Counted from the stretch's first letter, positions 42,179 to 51,182 are shown. The stretch: 64,000 bases of DNA from CBDDFS01 sp965227255 (GCA_965227255.1 CBDDFS010000006.1:229736-293735); one strand, 5' to 3'. Program-made: numbers and translations. The notes: generated by a model not told the origin, from the letters alone.

Positions 42179-43807
42179 TTATGTAAGTGGAATTCTTTGT
42201 GGTGCTTCAATCCAGATTTTTTCGGTAACGTAAATACCGGCTATGATCAGAAGAGATGCCAGTGCTATCATGTGAGCATTACCCGAAAGGATCAATAAAA
42301 GAGGAATTACATTCGACAAGAGAACGACACCGATCCAGAAAAGATTTGAATAGCGCCCTTTGGTTATCATCGTTACAGCATTTGCCGCATCCAAAGTTGG
42401 GTGTGTGATCTTTAATTCGAAAAACATTATAGCCAGATTCACTATGATAGAGATCACGAGTATGGTTTGGAAAAGATATTTCCAGTCGTCAGAGATCGAT
42501 ATGAAGTAGCTCGAAATAAAAAGAATTGCACTTCCACTCATCAGTGCATGAACCATCATATGAAAAGCCAATGCCGGACTCTGCCAAAAGTCTCTTCCTT
42601 TTGCCTGTGCAAATAGAAATGCCGTATAAATAGCCACCATCAATCCGGTAATGGCACCAAGCCAATAACCGGCATAAATCATAACGTTCCAGTCCATAAA
42701 TACTCCTGCCAGATACGCCGTAATAGCAGCACCAAAGAAGGTAATGAAGTAACCACCTTTAACCAACCAGCTCCCCCATTGGGGTCTCAGTAAAACATAT
42801 AAAAATCTATCCGGTCGATCGAGATCTTTGATCAGCAACAAACCCGTAAGTGTTAGAAATACCAAAGAAATAATACCGGTAGTATAAGTTAATTCGGCAT
42901 TTGGAAAAAGTCCGAGAGCATTACCCAGGAAAAAAACTAAAAATGCTCCTGCTGAAATTGCCTTGGTGAGAACATATGCAGACACTTCCCAACCCCAGAG
43001 AATACCTTTATCAGGTGTATCATAAACACGTTTGGCTTTGGCTGCTTCCATGATACCTTCCACTTGGGTTTTCTTTCTGTCATCTCCGGCATAGGTGGCA
43101 AGTTTTTCCTTCATCTTTCCACCATTTAGATCAGCCATCATTTCAAACAGATCCTTGCCTTCTGAAAGCTTCTCGGCATATTTCGAAAAATGACCTACAC
43201 CTGTGGATTGTGAGCCCCAGATATAGTCACCGCTTCTTTCAGTGGTGTATGGATTGAGAGAAGTTTCATCCCCATTGATATAATATACATTCGGAACTGT
43301 GCCTTTTTCAGGTTTTCTTGTCCGAACCTGCTCACCGGCTATCAATTGCGCAATTTCCGAATTCGGATCTTCCATATCTCCGGAGACGATGGCGTGTTCC
43401 GGACAAACGTTAACACAGGCCGGTTCTAGACCAATGTCAACCCTGTGTGCACAGTAGTTACATTTCGCGGCTGTATGAGTCTCGGGATCAATATAAAGAG
43501 CGTCGTAAGGACAAGCCTGCATGCACGATTTACATCCAATGCATTTGTCGTTGTTGAAGTCGACAATACCATCCTCTCTGGTATACAATGCTTGAGTCGG
43601 ACATATACTAACACAAGGCGCATCCGTGCAATGATTGCAACGGCTAACTGAGAATACTCTTTTTGTATTTGGGTAGACGCCTTTTTCAACTTGTTTTACC
43701 CAGGTTCGATTAACGCCTACAGGAATATCATGTTCAGATTTACAGGCAACGGTGCAGGCATGACAACCAATGCACTTGCGGTTGTCGATGAGAAATCCAA
43801 ACTTCAT
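42179..43807 (-). CDS. Fused 4Fe-4S ferredoxin and NrfD/PsrC-like membrane subunit
   Basis: The 542-residue protein joins two normally separate subunits. Residues ~1-190 form a DmsB/PsrB-type protein with four [4Fe-4S] sites (CIGCHACTVAC, CNHCTDAPCVSIC, CIGCKSCMQAC, CNYCAHRV...C). Residues ~275-535 are eight to nine helices of the NrfD/PsrC type that exchange electrons with quinone. It takes electrons from the molybdoenzyme downstream (14-bp gap). The start at 43807 gives the canonical MKFGFLIDNRKC opening. Confidence 0.92.
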   Translation of the reverse strand: MKFGFLIDNRKCIGCHACTVACKSEHDIPVGVNRTWVKQVEKGVYPNTKRVFSVSRCNHCTDAPCVSICPTQALYTREDGIVDFNNDKCIGCKSCMQACPYDALYIDPETHTAAKCNYCAHRVDIGLEPACVNVCPEHAIVSGDMEDPNSEIAQLIAGEQVRTRKPEKGTVPNVYYINGDETSLNPYTTERSGDYIWGSQSTGVGHFSKYAEKLSEGKDLFEMMADLNGGKMKEKLATYAGDDRKKTQVEGIMEAAKAKRVYDTPDKGILWGWEVSAYVLTKAISAGAFLVFFLGNALGLFPNAELTYTTGIISLVFLTLTGLLLIKDLDRPDRFLYVLLRPQWGSWLVKGGYFITFFGAAITAYLAGVFMDWNVMIYAGYWLGAITGLMVAIYTAFLFAQAKGRDFWQSPALAFHMMVHALMSGSAILFISSYFISISDDWKYLFQTILVISIIVNLAIMFFELKITHPTLDAANAVTMITKGRYSNLFWIGVVLLSNVIPLLLILSGNAHMIALASLLIIAGIYVTEKIWIEAPQRIPLT

Positions 43808-43879
43808 AAAGTTCTTTTGATCGGTAAGATAAATGAAAAATGTCGAAGTTCTGTGACATATGTTTCATAAGCCCATCTC

Positions 43880-44083
43880 TTACCAATCCGTTTCTTCCAG
43901 CTCAAAAATCTCGTCAACTCTGACCTTAAAAATGGATGCAATTTTCAAGGCCAGAATTGTTGACGGTGTATATTTTCCAAGCTCTATGGCATTGATGGTT
44001 TGACGACTCACTTGAATCAATTCGGCCAGCCTACCTTGAGTCATATCGTTTTTAGCCCTCTCTACTTTAATGCTATTCTTCAT
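43880..44083 (-). CDS. Small HTH (XRE/YozG-like) regulator
   Basis: This 67-residue single-domain protein is a helix-turn-helix: MTQGRLAELIQVSRQTINAIELGKYTPS. It overlaps the upstream membrane-protein gene by 11 bp, so the pair is one unit, a standard arrangement in Bacteroidota and Firmicutes. Two TTTAC-N5-GTAAA sites at 44587-44622 are the probable operators. Confidence 0.9.
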   Translation of the reverse strand: MKNSIKVERAKNDMTQGRLAELIQVSRQTINAIELGKYTPSTILALKIASIFKVRVDEIFELEETDW

Positions 44084-44549
44084 GATGACTCAGTCTGTTT
44101 TGTTTATATAACTCTCGTTTGAAACGGAATACGAAAAAGAATAAAATGGTGAACATATTAAATATCATAGCCCAGAAAAAAGGCATGCCGTACAAGAAGA
44201 TTATGGTGAAAAGCAGTACTGCATAGTTAACATAGGTTGCCCAAACCAGGGATTCGAGTCTGATCTTCGCAATGAATTCGTCTTCGTTTTTCTCTCTCGA
44301 GAATGCTACCAATATTCCACCGACAATCACAAGAATTAATATCAGCTCATCCAGAATATTATTCTCAACCAGTCCAAACCAAACTTTCTCTTCAAAAATC
44401 TGATCGTGAAATAGAGCAAAGACTTTTGTTCGTAATGTTATTTCATCCTCACCCAGAATAAGATAAAGAAGTCCGAGTAAAATACCCGGAATTAATAAGA
44501 ACCAACCAGTTCTTTTGAATTTGTGCGGAAATAAAAAGTGTGTCTTCAT
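44073..44549 (-). CDS. Four-helix membrane protein paired with the HTH regulator
   Basis: This 158-residue protein has four predicted helices (GWFLLIPGILLGLLYLI; LILVIVGGILVAF; YVNYAVLLFTIIFL; FNMFTILFFFVF). Homologous pairs with a small HTH protein are common, but the role is unknown; a membrane partner that senses or controls the regulator is a guess. I start it at 44549 (MKTHFLFP) since 44573 would lie in the promoter. Confidence 0.72.
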   Translation of the reverse strand: MKTHFLFPHKFKRTGWFLLIPGILLGLLYLILGEDEITLRTKVFALFHDQIFEEKVWFGLVENNILDELILILVIVGGILVAFSREKNEDEFIAKIRLESLVWATYVNYAVLLFTIIFLYGMPFFWAMIFNMFTILFFFVFRFKRELYKQNRLSHHEE

Positions 44550-44570
44550 GTTTTTGATGTTTTGTCGGGA

Positions 44571-44622
44571 CAAATGTATATAATATTTTACTTATTGTAA
44601 AGTTTTCTTTACTTTTTGTAAA
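44571..44622 (-). promoter_or_regulatory. Promoter and two operators of the membrane protein-HTH unit
   Basis: The -7 element is TACATTTG on the minus strand (44578-44571). Upstream lie two inverted repeats, TTTACTTATTGTAAA (44587-44601) and TTTACTTTTTGTAAA (44608-44622), whose starts are 21 bp apart, two DNA turns. This suits cooperative repression by the HTH protein. Confidence 0.78.
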
Positions 44623-44740
44623 TAATATTAGACAGAACATCTTCTATTTACATCGTTATTTTTTCGTTCTATCTCCCGTCACAAGTCGTTTTTTCATACC
44701 TTTCGATTTGAAAATACCGGTCATATAATTGATCAAAAAA

Positions 44741-45802
44741 ATGTTCCATAAAACCACCATCCTCCTCCTGACTTCTTTCTTTTTCCTTGGAACATTAAGT
44801 TCCCAGGTCATTAAAACGAAAGACGGAATACCACTGGGCGACAAAGAGGAGCTTATCAAATCATGTTTTGAATCTGCGACTCAGAAAACGGTGGATCTCA
44901 ATGGCATGAAAGTGGACGCATATAAATATTGTTCGTGCGTTACAGAAGAATTGTATCCAAGACTTACCTGGGACGAACTTGAAACAGCCGTTGACGAAAA
45001 TACACTGGAAGAGTTACTCTTTAATGATGAGAACTTCAAAATCATTATGGATTGCGCTGAAGAAAATGTCGAGTTGAGTGACGAGTATAAATTTGGCTCC
45101 GGGGATTCTGATAATATTGAATTAGAGAAAAGGCTGGCTGTTAAAGAATGTGTAAATATCATTTTAGAAGATACAGCCACTAAAGACCTGTTCACGGAAG
45201 AAATTGCAACGAGCTATTGTCAATGTGCTGTTGATGAACTTTATTCAAGAGGTCTATCTTATGGTGAGCTGATGACGATAGAAGATGAAAGCAGTGAAGT
45301 ATTCAATGAGATCGCTGTGCCTTGTCTTACCGCAGCATTTGATGAGGATCTTGAATCAAAAGGCAGTGTGATCTTTAATTCCTATGATAAAAAAGACATC
45401 AAAGGAAAAGAGGATATGACCCGGGTTGAACTCGTAGATTACCTAGGTCAGGGATACAAAGTTAAAATTGAGATTGATGGTGTCGTAAAGTATTTTCTAT
45501 TCGATACAGGGGCTTCAGATATGATAATAAGTACAGACCTTGAAAGGGAGTTGCTGTTGAATGGTAGTATCAAGGAAAAAGATTACCTGGATGTAGTTGA
45601 AAATTATACCATGGCCAACAATGAGATAGTTGAAGCCAGAGTTTTGAGATTGGACAAAATCAAAATCGGCGACTATGAAGTAGACAACGTACTTGTTGGT
45701 GTCATGGACGACGGCTCTCTTCTTTGCGGAAAGGGTTTCCTCGATAAATTCAGCAACTGGGAGTTATTGAGCGACGAAAAGGTTTTGGTTTTATATAAAT
45801 AA
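44741..45802 (+). CDS. Secreted retropepsin-like aspartic protease with N-terminal repeats
   Basis: The 353-residue protein has a signal peptide (MFHKTTILLLTSFFFLG) and two N-terminal repeats of ~80 residues, each with a CxC pattern (YCSCVTEELYPR, YCQCAVDELYSR). The C-terminal ~120 residues form a single retropepsin-like domain with the active-site FDTGASDMII and closing GKGFLDKF. Such one-lobe proteases work as dimers. The repeats are unlike anything I can name. The start at 44741 is ATG; an upstream TTG is less likely. Confidence 0.8.
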   Translation: MFHKTTILLLTSFFFLGTLSSQVIKTKDGIPLGDKEELIKSCFESATQKTVDLNGMKVDAYKYCSCVTEELYPRLTWDELETAVDENTLEELLFNDENFKIIMDCAEENVELSDEYKFGSGDSDNIELEKRLAVKECVNIILEDTATKDLFTEEIATSYCQCAVDELYSRGLSYGELMTIEDESSEVFNEIAVPCLTAAFDEDLESKGSVIFNSYDKKDIKGKEDMTRVELVDYLGQGYKVKIEIDGVVKYFLFDTGASDMIISTDLERELLLNGSIKEKDYLDVVENYTMANNEIVEARVLRLDKIKIGDYEVDNVLVGVMDDGSLLCGKGFLDKFSNWELLSDEKVLVLYK

Positions 45803-45834
45803 CCTCCTGAGTCTAAATCACATCAAATCTGGAA

Positions 45835-46164
45835 TCACTCCTCTTCTTCATCCATGGCTGCAATATCCTCTTCCTGATACTTTTCTTCGTAATTCTCCTG
45901 AATTTCAGCCTTGAGGATGCCATCATCACCGTAATCATCGTCTTCTTCAACCAATTTTGTGGCGATTTCATTTGTCATTCTGATAAGATAAATCTTGTCT
46001 TCTGCCTCGAATATGAGCGCGCTCACCCTGTTACCTTCTCGGTCATTAAAAGAGATTAAATTATCGGCAAAGCCAAAAGGATATTCGAGTTTTATCCTTT
46101 CCTGCATGTGGCGATCCAGTTTTTCGAAACTGGTTAAAGCCTTGGGTTTTACTTGGTTTTCCAT
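45835..46164 (-). CDS. Acidic hypothetical protein
   Basis: This 109-residue protein has a short ordered N-terminal part (FGFADNLISFNDREG, then ALIFEAEDKIYLIRM) and a C-terminal third of almost only D and E. No signal peptide. Its regular ATG start and codon use look normal. I do not recognise a domain. Confidence 0.65.
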   Translation of the reverse strand: MENQVKPKALTSFEKLDRHMQERIKLEYPFGFADNLISFNDREGNRVSALIFEAEDKIYLIRMTNEIATKLVEEDDDYGDDGILKAEIQENYEEKYQEEDIAAMDEEEE

Positions 46165-46326
46165 TGACTTGCATTCATTGATTATGGTAATACAAATATC
46201 AACTGCACAGACAAAGCATTGTCCTTTTCAATACTAAGCTTAGGTGTATTTAACCCTAATTAGTAACCCACATGAAACTAAAAAACGGACTTATAATTAT
46301 TGAAGTCTTATCAAAGATATAAATAA

Positions 46327-46348
46327 GTCACTTTGTAACTAAAGTGAC
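46327..46348. promoter_or_regulatory. Inverted repeat upstream of the DUF6132 gene
   Basis: GTCACTTT and AAAGTGAC pair perfectly around GTAACT. No T-run follows, so an operator is more likely than a terminator. Nothing else is recognised in the gene-free stretch 46165-46387. Confidence 0.45.
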
Positions 46349-46387
46349 ACAACGCTTATTTAAGATATAGGATATTTGTGCCTGAAT

Positions 46388-46603
46388 ATGGACTTCTTCT
46401 TCAAATACAAACTGACGTTTATTGGCCTGGCTCTCGGAGCTGTAGCCGGATTCCTTTATTTCTACTTTGTAGGTTGTGGCGAAAGTTGCAATATATACTC
46501 TGACCCGTTTAACAGCACAGGTTATGGTGCTGTCATGGGAGGCCTTATCTTCAATATATTTGAGAAAGGCGACAAGAAATCAAAGAAAGAAAAAGAGGAT
46601 TAA
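46388..46603 (+). CDS. DUF6132 family small membrane protein
   Basis: The 71-residue protein has two helices (FIGLALGAVAGFLYFYFVG and GYGAVMGGLIFNIF) separated by a conserved CGESCNIYSDP loop with two cysteines. That is the pattern of the DUF6132 family, often near rhodanese or sulfur genes. The start is ATG at 46388. The stop overlaps the end of the convergent HxlR gene by 4 bp. Confidence 0.75.
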   Translation: MDFFFKYKLTFIGLALGAVAGFLYFYFVGCGESCNIYSDPFNSTGYGAVMGGLIFNIFEKGDKKSKKEKED

Positions 46604-47037
46604 GCGCCGATCACTAATTCTCGCGCCTTGATCTTTTTGATAATTCCCTCGCGATTATCGACATAGAATTGCGCAATCTTCCGGGCCTCTGGATGAACAT
46701 GCTTTTCAAGGTATTTATCTGCCCATACCATCAATTCAAGCATTACGGGAACAAAGTCTTCTCCTTTCTCGGTAAGAGAATAGTTATATAGTTTCTTATT
46801 CAGCTCATCCTGCTCTCTACTCAATATTCCGAGCTCAACCAACCTCTTTAATCTATTAGTCAGGATATTTGAAGCAATACCTTCCATAGATTTACTGAAC
46901 TCACCGAATGTCTTCTTATTGAAGAATATGATATCACGAATGATCAACAATGACCATTTATCGCCAATGACATCAAGTGCAGAACTCAGCGGACAAACCG
47001 ACCTGAAATCTAAATCTTTATTTCCCTTTACTTGCAA
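46600..47037 (-). CDS. HxlR family winged-helix regulator
   Basis: This 145-residue regulator has the HxlR core: CPLSSALDVIGDKWSLLIIRD, then FGEFSKSMEGIASNILTNRLKRL and LVELGILSRE. C15 is the conserved cysteine of redox/aldehyde-sensing members. The start is TTG at 47037; no ATG lies in a suitable place. Two copies of an inverted repeat cover its promoter and start codon, indicating autoregulation and maybe control of the divergent TfoX-like gene. Confidence 0.9.
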   Translation of the reverse strand: MQVKGNKDLDFRSVCPLSSALDVIGDKWSLLIIRDIIFFNKKTFGEFSKSMEGIASNILTNRLKRLVELGILSREQDELNKKLYNYSLTEKGEDFVPVMLELMVWADKYLEKHVHPEARKIAQFYVDNREGIIKKIKARELVIGA

Positions 47038-47102
47038 ATCAAAAGCAATTTTTTAAATTTACTTGCGGAACAAAAGTAATCAATAAGATTTCTTTTTACC
47101 AA
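47028..47102 (-). promoter_or_regulatory. hxlR promoter with paired operators
   Basis: TTG (47102-47100), 21 bp, TACTTTTG (47078-47071) on the minus strand. Operator copies are TTACTT-N9-AAGTAA at 47059-47079 and TTACTT-N9-AAGCAA at 47028-47048, 31 bp apart (three turns). The second covers the TTG start codon (47035-47037). Confidence 0.75.
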
Positions 47103-47159
47103 ACCAATTCCATAGCCATTATGAACAGAATGTTTTTAAACCTTCAGTCTAGGAATGAT

Positions 47160-47507
47160 ATGGCTGAAACTGATGATTATCTTCTGGAGCGCTTAAGACG
47201 CTCAATGAAAACTCAGAATGCTTCCTGGGAAGAGAAAAGAATGTTTGGAGGAAACTGCTTTATGGTGGATGACAAAATGTGTTTTGGCACCTATAAAGGT
47301 GGTTTGATGGCCAGAGTGAATCCTGAAGAAGTGGATGAATTGATCAAGAAAGAAGGGGCCGACCAAATGATTCATGCCGGAAGAATCATGACAGGTTACC
47401 TCTTCATTGAGGAGTCTGGTTATGACATGGATGATGATCTGGACTTCTGGGTTAAAAAGTGCCTTGAATTCAATCCTCTGGCTAAATCAAGCAAAAAGAA
47501 AAACTAA
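47160..47507 (+). CDS. TfoX/Sxy N-terminal domain protein
   Basis: This 115-residue protein matches the N-terminal TfoX domain: KRMFGGNCFMVDDKMCFG, then LMARVNPEEVDEL and GRIMTGYLFI. In gammaproteobacteria full TfoX drives competence; the stand-alone domain here has no known function. AGGA lies 6 bp before the ATG at 47160, better placed than for the in-frame ATG at 47121. It precedes a YciI-like gene by 25 bp. Confidence 0.85.
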   Translation: MAETDDYLLERLRRSMKTQNASWEEKRMFGGNCFMVDDKMCFGTYKGGLMARVNPEEVDELIKKEGADQMIHAGRIMTGYLFIEESGYDMDDDLDFWVKKCLEFNPLAKSSKKKN

Positions 47508-47532
47508 TCAAACACCCTAAACCATCATACCT

Positions 47533-47865
47533 ATGAAAAAATACATCGCTATTTACCATATGAATGAAGAGGCAAGACAGGAAGCCTCTAATTCAACTCC
47601 CGAACAGCAGGCCGAAGGAATGAAACCCTGGTTTGCATGGAAAGATTCTTTGGGTGACAGACTGATCGACTTTGGTGCACCACTTGCCTCGGGTCAGAGA
47701 TTGAACCCCGATGGTACCTCTGGAGCAGGGAATTCCGAAGTTGCCGGATATTCCATTGTTCAAGCAAATGACATGGATGAAGCAAAGACTCTTTTCTCGA
47801 ATCATCCGCATCTTGGCTGGAACGCCGGGTGCGATATTGAATTACATGAAATGTCAGAAATGTAA
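47533..47865 (+). CDS. YciI-like domain protein
   Basis: This 110-residue protein has the fold of YCII-related proteins: YIAIYHMNEE at the start, MKPWFAWKDSLGDRLIDFG and the ASNDMDEAKTLFSNHPHL-like helix near the end (QANDMDEAKTLF). Function is not known. It is in one unit with the TfoX-like gene and ends at a terminator. Confidence 0.82.
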   Translation: MKKYIAIYHMNEEARQEASNSTPEQQAEGMKPWFAWKDSLGDRLIDFGAPLASGQRLNPDGTSGAGNSEVAGYSIVQANDMDEAKTLFSNHPHLGWNAGCDIELHEMSEM

Positions 47866-47892
47866 GATACTCTGTAGCCGTTGGTTTTGTTC

Positions 47893-47921
47893 AAGAGGGG
47901 GCTGAGAGGCCCCTTTTTTTT
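47893..47921 (+). terminator. Terminator after the YciI-like gene
   Basis: AGGGG and CCCCT pair around GCTGAGAGG, followed by eight T. Confidence 0.85.
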
Positions 47922-47951
47922 CAACGGCGCAATCAGAATATGCTTTAATGT

Positions 47952-48401
47952 TTACATCCTCCAGGTCACACCGAGACCACCACCAACAGAGCCGGAAAAA
48001 CCACCCTCGATGTTGAGGCCCCAGCTTTCATTCCAAAACCATCTTCCTCCGATTTGACCTCCGATGTCAAAGTCATCGTTTCCTTTTCCATCGACATGAA
48101 ATCGGTATCCGGCACTTAATCCCGCATAGACATCCCAGTCACTGGTTAGATCCATGAGACCATTGAAGTGATAATCAGCAACAACTCCAATTCTTACATG
48201 ATCATTGTTATCAAAAATTCCGAGTTGGGCTTTGGCTCCTACGGTAATCTCATCCATTACGGCCCAGTCCATGCCAATATAACCTGGCAATCCAAAATTC
48301 AACTGTTGTCCGCCAGCCGGCAGCGCATAATCTCCACTTTGAGCATTGGCATAACTGAGAGTAAAACCAAATACCAATAAAATAATAAGCCTTCGAATCA
48401 T
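47952..48401 (-). CDS. Small outer-membrane beta-barrel protein
   Basis: This 149-residue protein has a signal peptide (MIRRLIILLVFGFTLSYANAQ, cut after ~20) and glycine-rich beta-strands ending in GGGLGVTWRM, typical of an eight-strand barrel. Start at 48401; 14 codons upstream are less likely. Its neighbour upstream is an unrelated membrane protein 42 bp away. Confidence 0.68.
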   Translation of the reverse strand: MIRRLIILLVFGFTLSYANAQSGDYALPAGGQQLNFGLPGYIGMDWAVMDEITVGAKAQLGIFDNNDHVRIGVVADYHFNGLMDLTSDWDVYAGLSAGYRFHVDGKGNDDFDIGGQIGGRWFWNESWGLNIEGGFSGSVGGGLGVTWRM

Positions 48402-48443
48402 TAATTTCAATTTTGAGCAAAAGTAATGATAGAAGGCATTCAA

Positions 48444-48911
48444 CTATATGGGAGAAGTATCTTCCTTTGAACTATTTTCCTGATCGGGAGATGAGCTAAT
48501 TGACGTGGGTTTCGGCTCAATATTAGCAGGCTTATCAACAGATTTCTTCTTTTGAGGAACCAGATAAAGAATCAATGCCGAAATGAAAATGATGGCTAGC
48601 AAATAATAAGGCCCGTAAGTTTTGAGCCAATTGAGAAGAGAATCTAAATGATCTTTGATCCATGCATAAAACAATATTCCGGCAACCACACCAACAAGTC
48701 CACTAAAGAGGTAGTTCCTGGTCAACGTGAGACTTTTAAAATTTCTTAGAAGCGCCGAAAAAGTGAAGGCGGCAATCACAACAATAATAAGTGTGGTGAG
48801 AAAACTCAAGGAACCTGTATCCATGTCAACATTCCATGAAAGAGCTATGATTATTTCACTTATTATGATAAGCGTCAACGCAAATGTTCTCATACCAACT
48901 GTTTTTAACAC
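48444..48911 (-). CDS. Membrane protein of unknown function
   Basis: This 155-residue protein has four predicted helices (starting FALTLIIISEIIIAL) and a hydrophilic C-terminal tail rich in P, S and K. No motif recognised. Confidence 0.6.
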   Translation of the reverse strand: MLKTVGMRTFALTLIIISEIIIALSWNVDMDTGSLSFLTTLIIVVIAAFTFSALLRNFKSLTLTRNYLFSGLVGVVAGILFYAWIKDHLDSLLNWLKTYGPYYLLAIIFISALILYLVPQKKKSVDKPANIEPKPTSISSSPDQENSSKEDTSPI

Positions 48912-49013
48912 ACTTGAATTGATGTTCTATGATGCAATGCAATTCAAAGTCAATCCTTTAGTTTGTCTAAATATAAAAGAAATTGAGAAAGGTTCTAACG
49001 AAAGCTGCAATGA

Positions 49014-50462
49014 TCAGTGTGTTCGCAACACTTTGAAGACTACCTCGTGCCCTTTGGTGTCAATAGTGAAAAGCATAGATTTCGTCTCAATGCCTTCTAG
49101 ATCGAAGTACAATTCATTTTCGGATTCTTTCAGCTCAATTCTGGTATAGTAAATGCTGTGAGGCAGTGAATACCATTGTCTTAAGTCGGCCTTTTCCATT
49201 TTATTCGAAACTCCATCGAAGGCCAATTCAAAAATTACACCCGCCAGATCACCAAGCCAGGCATAATCTGAAGCGGATTCTAGACCTTTTTCAATGGCAT
49301 ATTTACCTGTAGATTTTAAGCTTTGCCGCACAGCCATTCTCAACAATGCCTGAGATAATTCCCTCGATTTCCTGTCTTTATGAGAACGAATGGCGATACC
49401 AGACACATCCTCACACAGCTCCAATTTCTGCACTTTACCAGACTCGGGCAAACAAACTTCTGCTTCTAGATACTTCGGTTTTTCGATTTCATATTTGGAA
49501 AATGACATCTTGTAAGAAGATATACTGTTGCCATTTAAGGCATTAAAGAAGGCCATTGTTTTCAATGCGCCCTCAGCAAATTTGTACTCTTCATTGTTGC
49601 TCGCATCCTGAAAAGTGACAAATCCGTTTACATTGGCAACTGTGAACTGAATCGACTCCTCTACTTTCCTCGGAGCTCGTCCATTATGCCAGATAATTAT
49701 CGCACTTGGCTTTTTTTCCATATCCACACTTGCATTTCCAAGAAGTCTTCTGGAATAATATTCGTACTCTTCCTCTAATCCAGACCAGGATGCCGTTCTT
49801 ATCATGTCTTTGATTAATTGTTCAGGACACTGAACCCCATACTCTGTAAGGTATTCTTGCTCATATATTTTATAGGCATTCCTGTAGGCAATAAAGGCAT
49901 TATTGTAGTCTTCAGACGCATCATAAATCAGACCCATGACCAAATGAATAAAAGCATCCTTATTAAATTTGTTGTCGGGGTAAAGATCATTCATCTCATT
50001 CAGGAGAATTTCCATTCTGCGTACCTCAACCAGAGCCTCTTCCCTCATATTAAGCGCCAGATAATTCAACGCTTTGTAATAATTTATATACAAGGCCTCG
50101 AAATCCTCGCCACGATACGAAGCAGCATAGGGATTGGATATGGTGGATAGAATCATTTCACCCTTTTTCTTTCTGAAATCCTCCATGTATATATCGGCCT
50201 TATTCAACCAGTAATTACTTTCTGAATAGTTGGCCTCATAATGATGCATGCTTCCCATTTCCATGAAATAAACCAGTCGGTGTCGGGAATTTCTGAAGTG
50301 ATCGTTCAATTCCAGAGATTCAAGGCCATGAGAAAAATTCCTGTTTTCTATTTTCTCCTTGAAGTCGTCATGAAATTTGTAAAAAGATCGAGTCTTCTGA
50401 GCATTCAATTCCAAATTGATTGCACATGAGAGCACTAATATTATGTGAGGCCAGCTTTTCAC
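49014..50462 (-). CDS. Secreted TPR-like protein, COG3014-type
   Basis: The 482-residue protein has a signal peptide (1-22). The N-terminal half has helical repeats (NYSESNYWLNKADIYMED, EALYINYYKALNYLALN, YNNAFIAYRNAYKIYEQ), and the middle and C-terminal parts are beta-rich with a glycine-poor helical segment. The layout resembles COG3014-type lipoproteins of unknown function, though no lipobox cysteine is evident here. It is monocistronic. Confidence 0.68.
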   Translation of the reverse strand: MKSWPHIILVLSCAINLELNAQKTRSFYKFHDDFKEKIENRNFSHGLESLELNDHFRNSRHRLVYFMEMGSMHHYEANYSESNYWLNKADIYMEDFRKKKGEMILSTISNPYAASYRGEDFEALYINYYKALNYLALNMREEALVEVRRMEILLNEMNDLYPDNKFNKDAFIHLVMGLIYDASEDYNNAFIAYRNAYKIYEQEYLTEYGVQCPEQLIKDMIRTASWSGLEEEYEYYSRRLLGNASVDMEKKPSAIIIWHNGRAPRKVEESIQFTVANVNGFVTFQDASNNEEYKFAEGALKTMAFFNALNGNSISSYKMSFSKYEIEKPKYLEAEVCLPESGKVQKLELCEDVSGIAIRSHKDRKSRELSQALLRMAVRQSLKSTGKYAIEKGLESASDYAWLGDLAGVIFELAFDGVSNKMEKADLRQWYSLPHSIYYTRIELKESENELYFDLEGIETKSMLFTIDTKGHEVVFKVLRTH

Positions 50463-50686
50463 TTTTCCTATATGGAATAAAATTAACCTATTCTATAATA
50501 TAAAAACCATACATGTCAATACGATTTATTCATTTTTAATATATTATTTTTCATCCTTTTAAGTACTGTTATTCAGTTACTTATTCAATATTAATGATCA
50601 TATTAATATACCTTATTTTTATGATTTCGGCTTTATACCCTGACTTGTCTGCAATACGTTTGTCGGGAATTTTAAAACCAAATAAA

Positions 50687-51052
50687 ATGAAAACAACACC
50701 AACAGTCAGAAAGGCAATTTTATGGACGGCGAGAATTTCGTCTCTTGCGATTCTGGCATTCTTTTATTTTTTCATCGGCGCTCATGTTGTAGAGGCCATA
50801 CAAGGTGCTGAGCCACCTCATCCGATTCCTTTACAGGAAAAAGCCATGATGCTTTCCGGAGTTCTGGGAATACTTGGTCTGACACTGGCATTTTTCAAGG
50901 AAAGAATTGGAAGTGTAATATCATTGATAGGAATGGTGGCTTTTTTCGCCATTGCGCCATATCTATTACTTAATTTTTACTTCGTAATGCTTTTAATACC
51001 GGGTTTGTTATTCTTTGCTCACTCTTTTATTAAAGAACAAAATCTGGCCTAA
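50687..51052 (+). CDS. Four-helix membrane protein, unknown function
   Basis: This 121-residue protein has four helices, starting ILWTARISSLAILAFFYFF. I start it at 50687 (MKTTPTVRK), since upstream codons to 50594 are AT-rich and unlike coding sequence. No recognised domain. A terminator follows. Confidence 0.65.
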   Translation: MKTTPTVRKAILWTARISSLAILAFFYFFIGAHVVEAIQGAEPPHPIPLQEKAMMLSGVLGILGLTLAFFKERIGSVISLIGMVAFFAIAPYLLLNFYFVMLLIPGLLFFAHSFIKEQNLA

Positions 51053-51074
51053 ACAGCTATAACGAGTTCGATTG

Positions 51075-51105
51075 AAACCGGGTTGATTATTCATCCCGGT
51101 TTTTT
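51075..51105 (+). terminator. Terminator of the 50687 gene
   Basis: AACCGGG and CCCGGTT pair around a 12-base loop, then six T. Confidence 0.88.
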
Positions 51106-51182
51106 ATTTGCTTTAGCCCGCATGCAACAGATTGGAGAGTATTTGCCTTAATTTCATATATTCGAAATTCAAAGTCTCAATC

